Source: Micromonospora zingiberis (lineage in GTDB: Bacteria > Actinomycetota > Actinomycetes > Mycobacteriales > Micromonosporaceae). Taken from it: a stretch of 64,000 nucleotides of DNA. Made by a program: the position numbers and the translations under genes. The notes below the pieces were generated by a model. It searched no databases. It was not told the DNA's origin and saw nothing but the letters and a program-made list of their open reading frames with translations. This document shows positions 56,293 through 64,000 of this stretch, one piece after another; the first letter of the stretch is position 1, and every line of letters starts with the position of its first letter. The DNA is taken from NCBI RefSeq assembly GCF_004331455.1, contig NZ_SJJR01000022.1, forward strand, positions 39,362 to 103,361, written 5' to 3'.

Positions 56293-57339
56293 TCAGGCGG
56301 AGGCGCGCTCGACCAGTTGGGTGTCCAGGACGACGTGCGGGGCGGGGATCTCGTCACCGCGGATCCGGGCGACCAGCAGCCGCGCCATCTGCCGGCCCAT
56401 CTCCTCCACCGGTTGGAAGACGGAGGTCAACGGGGGGTCGGTCTGCCGGGCGATAGGCGCGTCGTCGAAGCCGATCACCGCCACGTCCTGCGGTACCCGG
56501 CGACCGGCCTCGCGCAACGTGCGCATCGCGCCGAACGCCATCAGGTCGGCCGCGACGAACACCGCGTCGAGGTCGGGGCAGCGGTCCAACAGTTGCCGCA
56601 TGGCGGTCGCGCCGCTCTCCTCGCCGAAGTCGCCGTACGCGATCAGGTCGGGGTTGCTGCCGAACCCGGCGGCGCGTACGGCGTCCCGGTAACCGGACAG
56701 GCGGGCCAGGCCGGCGCCCATGTCCTGTGGGCCGGCGATGGTGGCGATGCGTCGCCGACCCCGACCGGCGAGATACTCCACGGCCTGGCGTGCCCCGCCG
56801 GCGTTGTTCACGTCCACGAACGAGACGGGTTGCGCCTCGGGGTGCAGCATCCGCGCCGGCCGGCCGCCGAGCACCGTCGGCAGGCCGCGCTCCTCCAGCA
56901 GGGTGGGTAGCGGGTCGTCGTCGTGCAGCGACAGCAGCAGTACGCCGTCGACGTGCTGGTTGGTCAGGTGGTGCTCGACCCGCTCGCGTTCGAGCGGGGA
57001 CTGCGCCATGGCCAGCCAGAGCTGTAGGGGTGTCTCCAGTAGGGCCGAGCTGATCCCCCGCACGATGCCGGCGAAGAACGGCTCGGCGAAGATCCGCTCA
57101 CCGGACTCGCTGACCACCAGGGCCACCGAGTCGGTCCGCTGGGTGACCAGCGCCCGGGCGGCCCGGTTCGGCACGTACCCCAGTTCGGCGATGGCCTGCT
57201 GCACGGCCGCGCGGGCCTCCGGGCTCACCTGCGGGGAGCCGTTGACCACGCGGGAGACAGTGCCACGGCCAACGCCGGCACGCGCCGCGACCGCGTCAAG
57301 GGTCGGGCGCCCGAGTGACCGGGTGCGCTGCGTTGTCAT
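56293..57339 (-). CDS. cebR: LacI-family repressor of cellobiose use, CebR-like
   Basis: ATG start with GGAGGAG upstream; 348 residues. LacI helix-turn-helix LDAVAARAGVGRGTVSRVVNGSPQVSPEAR and effector domain VIGFDDAPIARQTDPPLTSVFQP. Its position behind bglC in a cebEFG-bglC cluster and the presence of three CebR-type boxes (50620, 62274, 62327) identify it as CebR. CebR releases DNA when it binds cellobiose or cellotriose. A bulged hairpin separates it from bglC, so it may have its own transcript. Confidence 0.88.
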   Translation of the reverse strand: MTTQRTRSLGRPTLDAVAARAGVGRGTVSRVVNGSPQVSPEARAAVQQAIAELGYVPNRAARALVTQRTDSVALVVSESGERIFAEPFFAGIVRGISSALLETPLQLWLAMAQSPLERERVEHHLTNQHVDGVLLLSLHDDDPLPTLLEERGLPTVLGGRPARMLHPEAQPVSFVDVNNAGGARQAVEYLAGRGRRRIATIAGPQDMGAGLARLSGYRDAVRAAGFGSNPDLIAYGDFGEESGATAMRQLLDRCPDLDAVFVAADLMAFGAMRTLREAGRRVPQDVAVIGFDDAPIARQTDPPLTSVFQPVEEMGRQMARLLVARIRGDEIPAPHVVLDTQLVERASA

Positions 57340-57358
57340 CGTCTGCTCCTCCGACGTC

Positions 57359-57401
57359 AGGCGGCACCGGCACCTGGTTGAGCGTCGGTGCCGGGCCGCC
57401 T
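57359..57401 (-). terminator. hairpin between bglC and cebR
   Basis: AGGCGGCACCGGCACC and GGTGCCGGGCCGCCT pair with one bulge around a 12-base loop, 21 bases after the bglC stop. Confidence 0.55.
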
Positions 57402-57421
57402 GTTACTGGCTGGCCGTCGCC

Positions 57422-58855
57422 CTATTGTGCGGCCAGACCGTTGCGTCGGATCACCTCTGCGTACCACCTGGCGCTGGACTTGGGAATGCGGGTCTGGCTG
57501 TCGTAGTCGACGTAGATCATGCCGAACCGCTTGGTGTAGCCCCAGGCCCACTCGAAATTATCCAACAGCGACCAGGCGAAGTATCCCCGCAGGGGCACGC
57601 CGGCGGCGATCGCCTCGTGCGAGGCGCGCAGGTGCGCGTCGAAGTACGCCAGCCGTTCGGCGTCGTCGACCTGACCGTCGATCACCGCGTCGACGAAGGC
57701 GGACCCGTTCTCCGTCACGTAGAGCGGCAGATCGGTGTACTCCTCGTGTACCCGGCGCAGCGTCTCCACCAGGCCCGGAGCGTCGATCTCCCAGTCCATG
57801 TCGGTGACCGGCACGCCCCGGGTGACGAACCGGACGTCCTCGCTGCCCGGCCAGTTCGTCGCGGCCCGCCAGTACCGCTCCGGCTCCTCGCCGGGCAGCG
57901 GCGCGGCCACCACGTGCCGGCTGTAGTAGTTCACCCCGACCAGGTCCAGCGGGGTGGCGATGGTGGCCAGGTCCCCGTCCTGGACGTGCCCGAAATCGGT
58001 CACCTTCGCCAGGTCGGCGACCAGATCGTCGGGGTACGCACCACGCAGCAGCGGGTCGAGGAAGAACCGGTTGGCCAGCCCGTCGATGCGCCGGGCGGCG
58101 TCCGCGTCGGCCGGCGACTCGGTGGCCGGGGTGACCGGGTAGAGGTTGACGGTCACGCCGAGTTGCGCGTCGGGCAGCGCCGCGCGCAACGCCTGCACGG
58201 CGAGCCCGTGCCCGAGCATCAGGTGATGCCCGGCGCGGACCGACGCCGCCCCGTCGGTACGGCCGGGGGCGTGCACCCCGGAGCCGTAGCCGAGGAAGGC
58301 CGAGCACCAGGGCTCGTTGAGGGTGGTCCAGTACTTCACCCGGTCGCCCAGCGCGTCCGCCACGAGCTGGGAGTAGTCGGCGAACCGGGCGGCGGTGTCC
58401 CGGGCCGGCCAGCCGCCGGCGTCCTCCAACTCCTGGGGCAGGTCCCAGTGGTAGAGGGTGAGCCAGGGCTCGATCCCCTGGGCCAACAGTTCGTCGACCA
58501 GCCGCCGGTAGAAGTCGAGCCCTTCGGCGTTGGCCGGACCGGACCCGCCGGGCTGCACCCGGGGCCAGGAGACCGAGAACCGGTACGACTTCAACCCCAG
58601 CTCGGCCATCAGCCGTACGTCGTCGCCGAGCCGGTGGTAGTGGTCGCAGGCCACGTCGCCGGTGTGCCCGGCGACGGTGCGCCCCTCGGTGTGGCTGAAG
58701 GTGTCCCAGATCGACGGGGTACGCCCACCCTCAGCCGCGGCCCCCTCGATCTGGTACGCGGCGGTCGCCGCCCCCCAGAGGAAGCCCGGCGGGAAGGTCA
58801 ACGGCGCACGTTCGTCCAGGACGCCGACTGCGGGTGGGGTGGCAGGGTTGCTCAC
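57422..58855 (-). CDS. bglC: GH1 beta-glucosidase
   Basis: GTG start at 58855 overlapping the cebG stop (GTGA); 477 residues. GH1 landmarks: FPPGFLWGAATAAYQIEGA, acid/base Glu in YWTTLNEPWCSAFLGY, and nucleophile Glu in PLYVTENGSAF; no signal peptide, so it is cytosolic. It hydrolyses cellobiose and cello-oligosaccharides imported by CebEFG to glucose. The same gene order is found in streptomycetes. Confidence 0.95.
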   Translation of the reverse strand: MSNPATPPAVGVLDERAPLTFPPGFLWGAATAAYQIEGAAAEGGRTPSIWDTFSHTEGRTVAGHTGDVACDHYHRLGDDVRLMAELGLKSYRFSVSWPRVQPGGSGPANAEGLDFYRRLVDELLAQGIEPWLTLYHWDLPQELEDAGGWPARDTAARFADYSQLVADALGDRVKYWTTLNEPWCSAFLGYGSGVHAPGRTDGAASVRAGHHLMLGHGLAVQALRAALPDAQLGVTVNLYPVTPATESPADADAARRIDGLANRFFLDPLLRGAYPDDLVADLAKVTDFGHVQDGDLATIATPLDLVGVNYYSRHVVAAPLPGEEPERYWRAATNWPGSEDVRFVTRGVPVTDMDWEIDAPGLVETLRRVHEEYTDLPLYVTENGSAFVDAVIDGQVDDAERLAYFDAHLRASHEAIAAGVPLRGYFAWSLLDNFEWAWGYTKRFGMIYVDYDSQTRIPKSSARWYAEVIRRNGLAAQ

Positions 58856-59694
58856 GACTTGACTGCACCTTCCATGATCCCGCCGATGATCTGGCGGCCG
58901 AACACGATGAAGACCAGGACCAGTGGCAGGGTGCCGACCGCCGTGGCGGCGAAGACCTGGGAGTAGTCCGTGTAGTAGGCGTACGAAAGGAAGGAGAGCG
59001 AGACCTGGAGGGTCGGGTTCTCCGGGGTGAGGATCGCGTACGGCCAGAGGAACGAGTTCCACGTCTCCATGAAGGTCAGCAGGCCGAGCACGGCCGCCGC
59101 CGGCCGCAGTGCGGGCAGCACGATGTTCCAGTAGATCCGGAAGGTGCTGGCCCCGTCGACCCGGCCGGCCTCGATCAGCTCGTCGGAGATCGCCTGGGCG
59201 GCGTACTGCCGCATCATGAACACGCCGAAGGCGCTGACCAGGAACGGCACGGTGACCGCGAACAGGGTGTCGTACCAGCCGAGGGACTGCATCATGCCCC
59301 AGAGCGGGATGATGCCCATCTGGGTCGGGATCATCATGGTGACGACGATCGCGAGCAGCAGGATGTTGCGGCCCCGGAATCGCAGCTTGGCGAAGGCGAA
59401 CCCGGCCAGCGAGCCGGTGAGTACCACCGAGATGGTCACCACCGAGGAGACGATGATCGAGTTCATCAGACCGGTGAGGAAGTTGGCGGCGTCGTTGTCG
59501 AGCACCCGGCCGAAGTTGGCCCCGAAGGCCCCGCCGGGGGTCACCGGCGGCGGCACGTCGTTGATCGAGTCCAGGCTGCGGGTGCCGATCACCACCATGT
59601 AGTAGAAGGGGTAGATCGAGAACAGGGCCGCCAGGACGAGGGCCAGGTAGGTCAGTGGACTGGTGCGCCACAGGCGCTGGGAAGCCGAGATCAT
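58852..59694 (-). CDS. cebG: cellobiose ABC transporter permease
   Basis: 280 residues, six membrane spans. The EAA loop for the ATPase (ISDELIEAGRVDGASTFRIYWNIVLPALRPA) is present. It forms the CebEFG importer with cebF 10 bases upstream. No ATPase gene is nearby; streptomycetes use the shared MsiK, presumably also here. Confidence 0.93.
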   Translation of the reverse strand: MISASQRLWRTSPLTYLALVLAALFSIYPFYYMVVIGTRSLDSINDVPPPVTPGGAFGANFGRVLDNDAANFLTGLMNSIIVSSVVTISVVLTGSLAGFAFAKLRFRGRNILLLAIVVTMMIPTQMGIIPLWGMMQSLGWYDTLFAVTVPFLVSAFGVFMMRQYAAQAISDELIEAGRVDGASTFRIYWNIVLPALRPAAAVLGLLTFMETWNSFLWPYAILTPENPTLQVSLSFLSYAYYTDYSQVFAATAVGTLPLVLVFIVFGRQIIGGIMEGAVKS

Positions 59695-59704
59695 CGATCT
59701 CTCC

Positions 59705-60670
59705 TCACTTGGCCGAGCGGCGGACGAGTAGGAAGTTGAGCAGCGACATCAACACGATGATCATGAAGATCGCCCAGGCGACGGCGGCACCGTAGCCGGC
59801 GGTGTTGAGGTTCTCGATGCCCTTCTCGTACATGTACATGGCCAAGGTCTGGAACTCCCGCTGGTCACCACCGATGATTCGGCCGTTGCCGAAGAGCAGC
59901 GGCTCGGTGAAGAGCTGCATGCCGCCGATCGTGGAGAGGATGACCACGAAGATCAGGGTGGGGCGGACCATGGGGATGGTGATCTGCCAGAACTGCCGCC
60001 ACGGGCCGGCGCCGTCGATCGAGGCGGCCTCGTACAGGTCCTTGGGGATGGCCTGCATCCCGGCCAGCAGGATCAGCGTGTTGTAACCGGTCCACCGCCA
60101 GTTGACCATGGTGGCGATCGCGGTCCAGGAACTCCACCGCTGGCCGTCCCAGTCGACCTGGTCGACACCGACGAAGCTGAGCAGCCAGTTGACGACGCCG
60201 AACTCCCGCTGGAACAGCATGCCGAAGACGATCGCGACCGCGGCCACGGAGACCACGTTCGGGACGAAGATGGCCATCCGGAAGAAGGTCTTGGCGCGCA
60301 ACAGGGTGCGGTTGAGCAGGTTTGCCAGGAACAGCGCCAGCAGGATCTGCGGGACGGTCGACAGCGCGAAGATGCCGAACGTGTTGATCAGGGCGTTCCA
60401 GAAATACTCGTCGGCGATCAGCTCGGTGTAGTTGTCGATGCCGATGAACGAGCGGTCGCCGATCATGTCCCAGTCGTGCAGGGACATCCAGGCGGTACGC
60501 AGCATCGGGTACAGCCCGAAGATGCCGAAGAGCACGAAGAACGGCGCGATGTACAGGTACGGGGAGTACTTGAGGTCCAGGCGGTTGAGCAAGTGCCCTC
60601 GGCGCCGGGGCGCGTCCTCGGGCGGCGGCGGTACGTGTGACGGCGGTGCCGTCGTGGCCGACAGACTCAT
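59705..60670 (-). CDS. cebF: cellobiose ABC transporter permease
   Basis: ATG start at 60670, 321 residues. MalF/LacF-type permease with a cytosolic Pro-rich N-terminus, six spans and the EAA motif LYEAASIDGAGPWRQFWQITIPMVRPT. Its ATG is the end point of an 80-bp cassette whose mini-ORF stops in TGA overlapping this start (ATGA). A strong hairpin and the cassette separate it from cebE, which should give more binding protein than permease. Confidence 0.92.
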   Translation of the reverse strand: MSLSATTAPPSHVPPPPEDAPRRRGHLLNRLDLKYSPYLYIAPFFVLFGIFGLYPMLRTAWMSLHDWDMIGDRSFIGIDNYTELIADEYFWNALINTFGIFALSTVPQILLALFLANLLNRTLLRAKTFFRMAIFVPNVVSVAAVAIVFGMLFQREFGVVNWLLSFVGVDQVDWDGQRWSSWTAIATMVNWRWTGYNTLILLAGMQAIPKDLYEAASIDGAGPWRQFWQITIPMVRPTLIFVVILSTIGGMQLFTEPLLFGNGRIIGGDQREFQTLAMYMYEKGIENLNTAGYGAAVAWAIFMIIVLMSLLNFLLVRRSAK

Positions 60671-60750
60671 GACGACACTCCACTGCGCTCCGTGCCGGCA
60701 GGAGGCACTACGGCGCTGAATTGATGATTCGCTCGCTTACGCTCGCTCAT
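60667..60750 (-). CDS. putative leader peptide in the 80-bp cassette before cebF (27 aa)
   Basis: ATG at 60750 with AAGGAAG nearby; frame MSERKRANHQFSAVVPPAG... ending TGA that overlaps the cebF ATG. It is 18/27 identical in protein and about 80% in DNA to the units at 9796 and 9876, and has exactly the same 80-base start-to-start spacing. Confidence 0.45.
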   Translation of the reverse strand: MSERKRANHQFSAVVPPAGTERSGVSS

Positions 60751-60817
60751 GCGACTTCCTTTCCCGGCGGCGAGGCCCGGGGGTCCTCGCGCGGGGTGTC
60801 ACGCGGAGGGGGGACCG

Positions 60818-60855
60818 ACCGGTGGCGTCCGGGGTAGTCCCCGGACGCCACCGGT
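60818..60855 (-). terminator. perfect 17-bp hairpin between cebE and cebF
   Basis: ACCGGTGGCGTCCGGGG and CCCCGGACGCCACCGGT around loop TAGT, 11 bases beyond the cebE stop. It probably attenuates read-through or protects the cebE mRNA 3' end, as is common after binding-protein genes. Confidence 0.75.
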
Positions 60856-60865
60856 TGGGAATCAC

Positions 60866-62152
60866 TCAGAAGGCACCCTGGATCGCGGCGTCCTTCACGA
60901 ACTGCTCCCAGGCCTTCTGCTTGCTAGCCTGCCCGTTCTCGAACGACCGCAGGGCCGGCTCGAGCGCGTTCTCCTTCACCGCCTGGTGCTTCGGGCCGAG
61001 GTGAACCGGCTCGATCTTGGCAACGCCCTCACCGAAGATCTTTCCGGTCGGCGCGCCGCTGAAGTACTCGTTGGTGTAGCTGAGGAAGGCCTCGTTCTGC
61101 AGCGCCTCCAGGTTGGTGGGCAGCGGGCCCTTGGCCTTGAACGCCTCGACCTGGCTGGTCGCGCTGGTCAGGAACTCGGCGAGCTTGGCCGCCTCCTTCG
61201 GGAACTTGCTCTGCTCCGGCACGGCCAGCCACGAGCCGCCCCAGTTGCCGCCGCCGGCCGGCACGGCCGCAACGTCCCACTTGCCCTTGTTCTCCTCACC
61301 GGAGTTCTCCTGGACGATGCCGAGCATCCAGGACGGGCAGAAGGTCGCGGCGAAGGTGCCCTGCTTGAAGCCGCCGAACCACTCCTGCGACCAGGTGGAC
61401 GCCTTGGCGGAGATGTCCGCCATCGAGGTCGCGGTCTCCCAGGCGGTCTTCACCGCGGGGCTGGTGTCCGCGATGATGTTGTTTTCCTTGTCGTAGAACA
61501 GGTCCGTACCCTGCTGGAACAACACGCCGTTGGAGACGGCGGTGATCGAGTCGACGAAGCCCTTGCCAGTGGCCTGCTTGTACTTCTGGCCAGTCTGGTG
61601 GAAGGAGTTCCAGTCCGGCCAGAGCGCCGACACCTGGTCCCGCTCGGTGGGCAGCCCGGCGGCCTGGAACAGGTCCTTGCGGTAGCAGACCGCGAGGCTG
61701 CCGACGTCGGTCGGCAGGCCGAGCAGCTTGCCGTCCGGCGTCTTGCCCAGCTCCCACTTCCAGGGCAGGTACTCCTTGGAGTGGTCGGCGACCAGCGGAG
61801 TGAGGTCGACCCAGTTGCCCGGGTTGGCCTTGAACTCGTTGAGGATGCCCTCTTCCAGGGCGGTCACGTCAGCCGCGCCCCGGCCGGTGGCCAGGTAGCG
61901 GACCAGCTTGGGGCGGTAGTCACCGAGCTGGGCGGTCTTGCGCAGCTCGACCTTGATGCCGGTCTGCTGCTCGTACTGCTTGACGAGTTCCTCGTAGCCG
62001 AACTCGCCGAAGGTGTCGACGACCAGCTTGGCGGGCTTCTCGCCCTCCGCCGGCGTGTCGTCGTCGTTACCGCAGGCCGCGAGGCCACCGACGGCGACGA
62101 CCGCCGCCAGGGCGGCCGCCGCCAGGCGGGTACGCCGGGTGGTGAGGTTCAT
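60866..62152 (-). CDS. cebE: cellobiose ABC transporter substrate-binding lipoprotein
   Basis: ATG start, 428 residues. Lipobox GLAACG with Cys27 after a Sec signal (RRTRLAAAALAAVVAVG). Mature protein is a family-1 binding protein (GNWVDLTPLVADHSKEYLPWKW, GLPTDVGSLAVCYRKDLFQAAGLP, WFGGFKQGTFAATFCPSWML) similar to CebE. It is the first gene of the operon, downstream of two CebR boxes. Confidence 0.93.
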   Translation of the reverse strand: MNLTTRRTRLAAAALAAVVAVGGLAACGNDDDTPAEGEKPAKLVVDTFGEFGYEELVKQYEQQTGIKVELRKTAQLGDYRPKLVRYLATGRGAADVTALEEGILNEFKANPGNWVDLTPLVADHSKEYLPWKWELGKTPDGKLLGLPTDVGSLAVCYRKDLFQAAGLPTERDQVSALWPDWNSFHQTGQKYKQATGKGFVDSITAVSNGVLFQQGTDLFYDKENNIIADTSPAVKTAWETATSMADISAKASTWSQEWFGGFKQGTFAATFCPSWMLGIVQENSGEENKGKWDVAAVPAGGGNWGGSWLAVPEQSKFPKEAAKLAEFLTSATSQVEAFKAKGPLPTNLEALQNEAFLSYTNEYFSGAPTGKIFGEGVAKIEPVHLGPKHQAVKENALEPALRSFENGQASKQKAWEQFVKDAAIQGAF

Positions 62153-62273
62153 CCTGACCCCTCTTTCGATGTGAGGCTGGTTTACGTGGTGGGGGGTGCC
62201 GCAGCGTCTGCCGGCAACCGGCTGGTCAGCCGGGTCTCGGCGCCCTGGGCGCGGGATTGTGATCCACGCCTCT

Positions 62274-62287
62274 TGGGAACGCTCCCA
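62274..62287. promoter_or_regulatory. CebR operator 1 upstream of cebE
   Basis: TGGGAACGCTCCCA, one base from the CebR consensus TGGGAGCGCTCCCA, 122 bases upstream of cebE. Confidence 0.85.
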
Positions 62288-62326
62288 TGAGATTGCCGGG
62301 AGGTATCAGGAGTGTCAATAGGCCGT

Positions 62327-62340
62327 TGGGAGCGTTCCCA
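62327..62340. promoter_or_regulatory. CebR operator 2 upstream of cebE
   Basis: TGGGAGCGTTCCCA, one base from consensus, 53 bases (five helical turns) from operator 1. The spacing would allow cooperative binding. Confidence 0.85.
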
Positions 62341-62419
62341 GATCGTTACCGCAGCGCCGGTTACCCCAGCCGAAAACCGGGCCGACGGGCGGGCCCGCCG
62401 GCCCGGAGAACGGCGGCGA

Positions 62420-62983
62420 TCAGCAGAAGCGGCGCAGCAAGGTGGTCGCCCGACCGGCGTCGAAGGCCGCCGGATCGAAGCCCGCGCCGGCCCACTCCCG
62501 CATCGCCGCGTGCTCCGGGTGGCCCGCGTCGGCGAGGGCGGCGAGCAACAACAGGTAGCCCTGCGGGCCCCCGACACCCTCCGGCGGGCCGGCTCGCTCG
62601 CCGTCCAGACAGGTCGGATAGCGCTCGTCGGCATCGGCGGTGACGACGTCCTCCACCAGCAGGTCGTGCTCCCACCAGTCGCCGAAGTCGTACGTGTAGT
62701 GCAGCCGGCTGCCCTTGCCCGCCACCGCGTCCAGCCGCACGTCCAACTCGTCGTGCAGGGTCAGGTCGTCGTGCAGGGCCAGGTCGCCGTCGGGGTCCGG
62801 CTCGCCGTACTGCACACCGTCGATCTCGAACGAGTGCAGGTGGCAGTCGCGCCAACCCATCGCGTGCTGCACCACCCGGTGCAGCCGATCCAGCGTGTAG
62901 CCGCCGGGAACGAGCACCCGACGCCAGATCGTGGGACGGACCCCGGACAGGGAGATCCTCAACTGGAAGATCTGACGCGGCAT
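62420..62983 (-). CDS. plasmid pRiA4b ORF-3 family protein
   Basis: ATG start at 62983, 187 residues. The conserved core is present: IFQLRISLSGVRPTIWRRVLVPGGYTLDRLHRVVQHAMGWRDCHLHSFEIDG, then YTYDFGDWWEHDLLVED and YPTCLDGERAGPPEGVGG. The family is a widespread, often mobile-element-associated group of unknown function. Here it stands alone and looks like a chromosomal gene. It diverges from the Cys-rich peptide gene. Confidence 0.88.
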   Translation of the reverse strand: MPRQIFQLRISLSGVRPTIWRRVLVPGGYTLDRLHRVVQHAMGWRDCHLHSFEIDGVQYGEPDPDGDLALHDDLTLHDELDVRLDAVAGKGSRLHYTYDFGDWWEHDLLVEDVVTADADERYPTCLDGERAGPPEGVGGPQGYLLLLAALADAGHPEHAAMREWAGAGFDPAAFDAGRATTLLRRFC

Positions 62984-63017
62984 GCTGTCCCGTCCTCCCT
63001 CGGCATAGGCTGCGAGC

Positions 63018-63137
63018 ATGATCTGCCGAGCGTGCCGGACGCGGCGGCACGACGACTGCCCGGGCCGGAACTGGTGCGACTGCCAGCACCGTACCCCCCG
63101 ACCCACCCCTCCGGTCACCGGTCCGGCCGGCGAATGA
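63018..63137 (+). CDS. Cys-rich small zinc-finger-like peptide, 39 aa
   Basis: ATG at 63018 opens a 39-residue frame: MICRACRTRRHDDCPGRNW, then CDCQH and a Pro-rich tail. Cysteines and His (C-x2-C, H, C, C-x-C-x-H) suggest a metal-binding knuckle. The TGA overlaps the ATG of the RibD-like gene as ATGA, so the two are translationally coupled. Confidence 0.6.
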   Translation: MICRACRTRRHDDCPGRNWCDCQHRTPRPTPPVTGPAGE

Positions 63138-63880
63138 ACGACAGAACGCCGATTTCCGTCCTCTGGCCGGAACCGTCGCCCACACCGTTGGACGACGACA
63201 CGCTCACCACGCTCTACCGCCGGGCCGACCGCCCGCACCTGCGGATGAACTTCGTGACCAGTGTCGACGGCGCGGTGAGTCTCGACGGCTACTCCGCCGG
63301 GTTGTCCGGCGAGCCGGACAAGCGGGTCTTCGGGCTGCTGCGGATGCTCTGCGACGTGTTGCTGGTGGCCGCCGGCACGCTACGCCACGAGGGTTACCGG
63401 GCGGTCCGGCTCGACGACCGACGCCGCGCCTGGCGGCGGGCGCACGGGCTGGCCGAATATCCGACGCTCGTGGTGGTCTCCGGCACCCTCGACCTCGACC
63501 CCGCCCAGGCCGCCTTCGCCGACGCGCCGGTACGCCCGGTGGTGCTCACCCGCGACGACGCACCGGCAGCACCCGACCTGGCGGCCGTGGCCGATGTGGT
63601 GCGCTGCGGCAGCGGTCGGGTCGACCTGGCCGCCGGTCTCGCCGAGTTGCACCGGCGCAGGCTCGACCAGGTGCTCTGCGAGGGCGGCCCGCTGCTGTTC
63701 GGCGCGCTCACCGCCGCCGACCTGGTGGACGAGGTGTGCCTGTCGGTGGCTCCGCTGCTCGCCGGCGCCGGCGCCGGCCGGATCACCGCCGGCGGGCCGA
63801 GCCCGGCACGCCAGCTGCCACTGCGCCACGTCCTACACGCCGACGACGGCACCCTGCTGCTGCGCTACGCCCGCCACTGA
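63134..63880 (+). CDS. RibD C-terminal-domain reductase (pyrimidine reductase-like)
   Basis: ATG start at 63134, 248 residues. RibD-C fold of dihydrofolate-reductase type: RMNFVTSVDGAVSLDG (substrate loop), DVLLVAAGTLRHEGY, LCEGGPLLFGALTAADLVDEVCLSVAPLLAGAG. Free-standing RibD-C proteins in actinobacteria reduce pyrimidine or pterin-like substrates with NADPH; here no other riboflavin gene is present, so the substrate is uncertain. The coupling to the Cys-rich peptide is conserved-looking and unusual. Confidence 0.85.
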   Translation: MNDRTPISVLWPEPSPTPLDDDTLTTLYRRADRPHLRMNFVTSVDGAVSLDGYSAGLSGEPDKRVFGLLRMLCDVLLVAAGTLRHEGYRAVRLDDRRRAWRRAHGLAEYPTLVVVSGTLDLDPAQAAFADAPVRPVVLTRDDAPAAPDLAAVADVVRCGSGRVDLAAGLAELHRRRLDQVLCEGGPLLFGALTAADLVDEVCLSVAPLLAGAGAGRITAGGPSPARQLPLRHVLHADDGTLLLRYARH

Positions 63881-63944
63881 CCGGTAGCTGCCACCCGCGC
63901 CCCGGCGGCGCAGGCCGACGAACGGCGCCCGGGCACCAGCCGCG

Positions 63945-64000
63945 CGGCGGCGCGGCGGCCCGGCGGCGCGGCGGCCCGGCGGCGCGGCGGCCCGGCGGCC
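63945..64000. repeat. 16-bp GC tandem repeat at window edge
   Basis: Three and a half units of CGGCGGCGCGGCGGCC, running past the end of the window, downstream of the RibD-like gene. Confidence 0.8.

Overview
This is a high-GC actinobacterial chromosome segment, most likely from Micromonospora or a close Micromonosporaceae relative. The reasons are the codon usage (almost every third position is G or C), many GTG starts, an F420-dependent oxidoreductase, a mycothiol-type TIGR03086 protein, a CebR-controlled cellobiose system, an ACT-GNAT acetyltransferase of the kind studied in Micromonospora, and several short dispersed repeats. About 55 protein genes and five tRNAs can be supported. No prophage, insertion sequence, rRNA operon or CRISPR array is seen.

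Layout. 1-6.3 kb: end of an F420 oxidoreductase, a 35-residue membrane peptide, an extremely tryptophan-rich protein, an endonuclease/phosphatase-fold enzyme, a tandem PAP2 phosphatase, a YihY membrane protein and a lipid kinase. 6.4-18.1 kb: a dormancy/hypoxia-type cluster with two universal stress proteins, phosphoketolase, a P-type ATPase, two Acg-like nitroreductases, a two-GAF sensor kinase and a DevR/DosR orthologue. Three DevR-type boxes (7288, 16725, 17074) tie it together. 18.2-25.7 kb: an SDR enzyme, then a xylan/oligosaccharide locus with two near-duplicate LacI regulators, a lone sugar-binding lipoprotein, a GH43 enzyme and a polysaccharide deacetylase. 25.8-34.4 kb: the most unusual block. 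A winged-helix-like protein and an ORC/AAA-HerA double ATPase face a Trypco1 protein and a trypsin-STAND ATPase-WD40 giant across a shared 362-bp intergenic region. This looks like an NTP-dependent biological conflict (defence) locus.

34.4-38.1 kb: five tRNA genes in two groups (Gly-Val and Gly-Cys-Val) surrounding a DUF6458-like membrane protein and an FAD monooxygenase/PadR pair with a perfect 16-bp-arm operator. 38.4-42.6 kb: TetR regulator, TIGR03086 protein, a membrane-anchored secreted protein, a methyltransferase and a cytochrome P450. 42.7-46.5 kb: biotin synthesis (bioD-bioF diverging from bioB-bsaP) and a GNAT acetyltransferase. 46.7-51.7 kb: secreted cutinase, a modular GH9 cellulase behind a CebR box, and a sortase-anchored protein. 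51.9-56.2 kb: ACT-GNAT acetyltransferase, an ACT protein, and a phosphotransferase/acyl-CoA dehydrogenase pair. 56.3-62.3 kb: the cellobiose operon cebE-cebF-cebG-bglC with cebR downstream and two CebR boxes upstream. 62.4-64 kb: a pRiA4b ORF-3-like protein, a 39-residue Cys-rich peptide coupled to a RibD-like reductase, and a 16-bp tandem repeat at the edge.

Small-scale structure stands out. Two families of tandem mini-ORF cassettes (80-bp ATGA-type and 56-bp GTGA-type) sit exactly on the start codons of downstream genes. Their period equals ORF length minus 4, so each unit's stop overlaps the next start. Five copies of a 60-bp palindrome whose stems vary but keep pairing, and two copies of a GGGGCCCC-type element abutting stop codons, are dispersed repeats. 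Genes work together as three visible regulons: DevR (stress survival), CebR (cellulose/cellobiose) and the LacI pair (xylan-type sugars).
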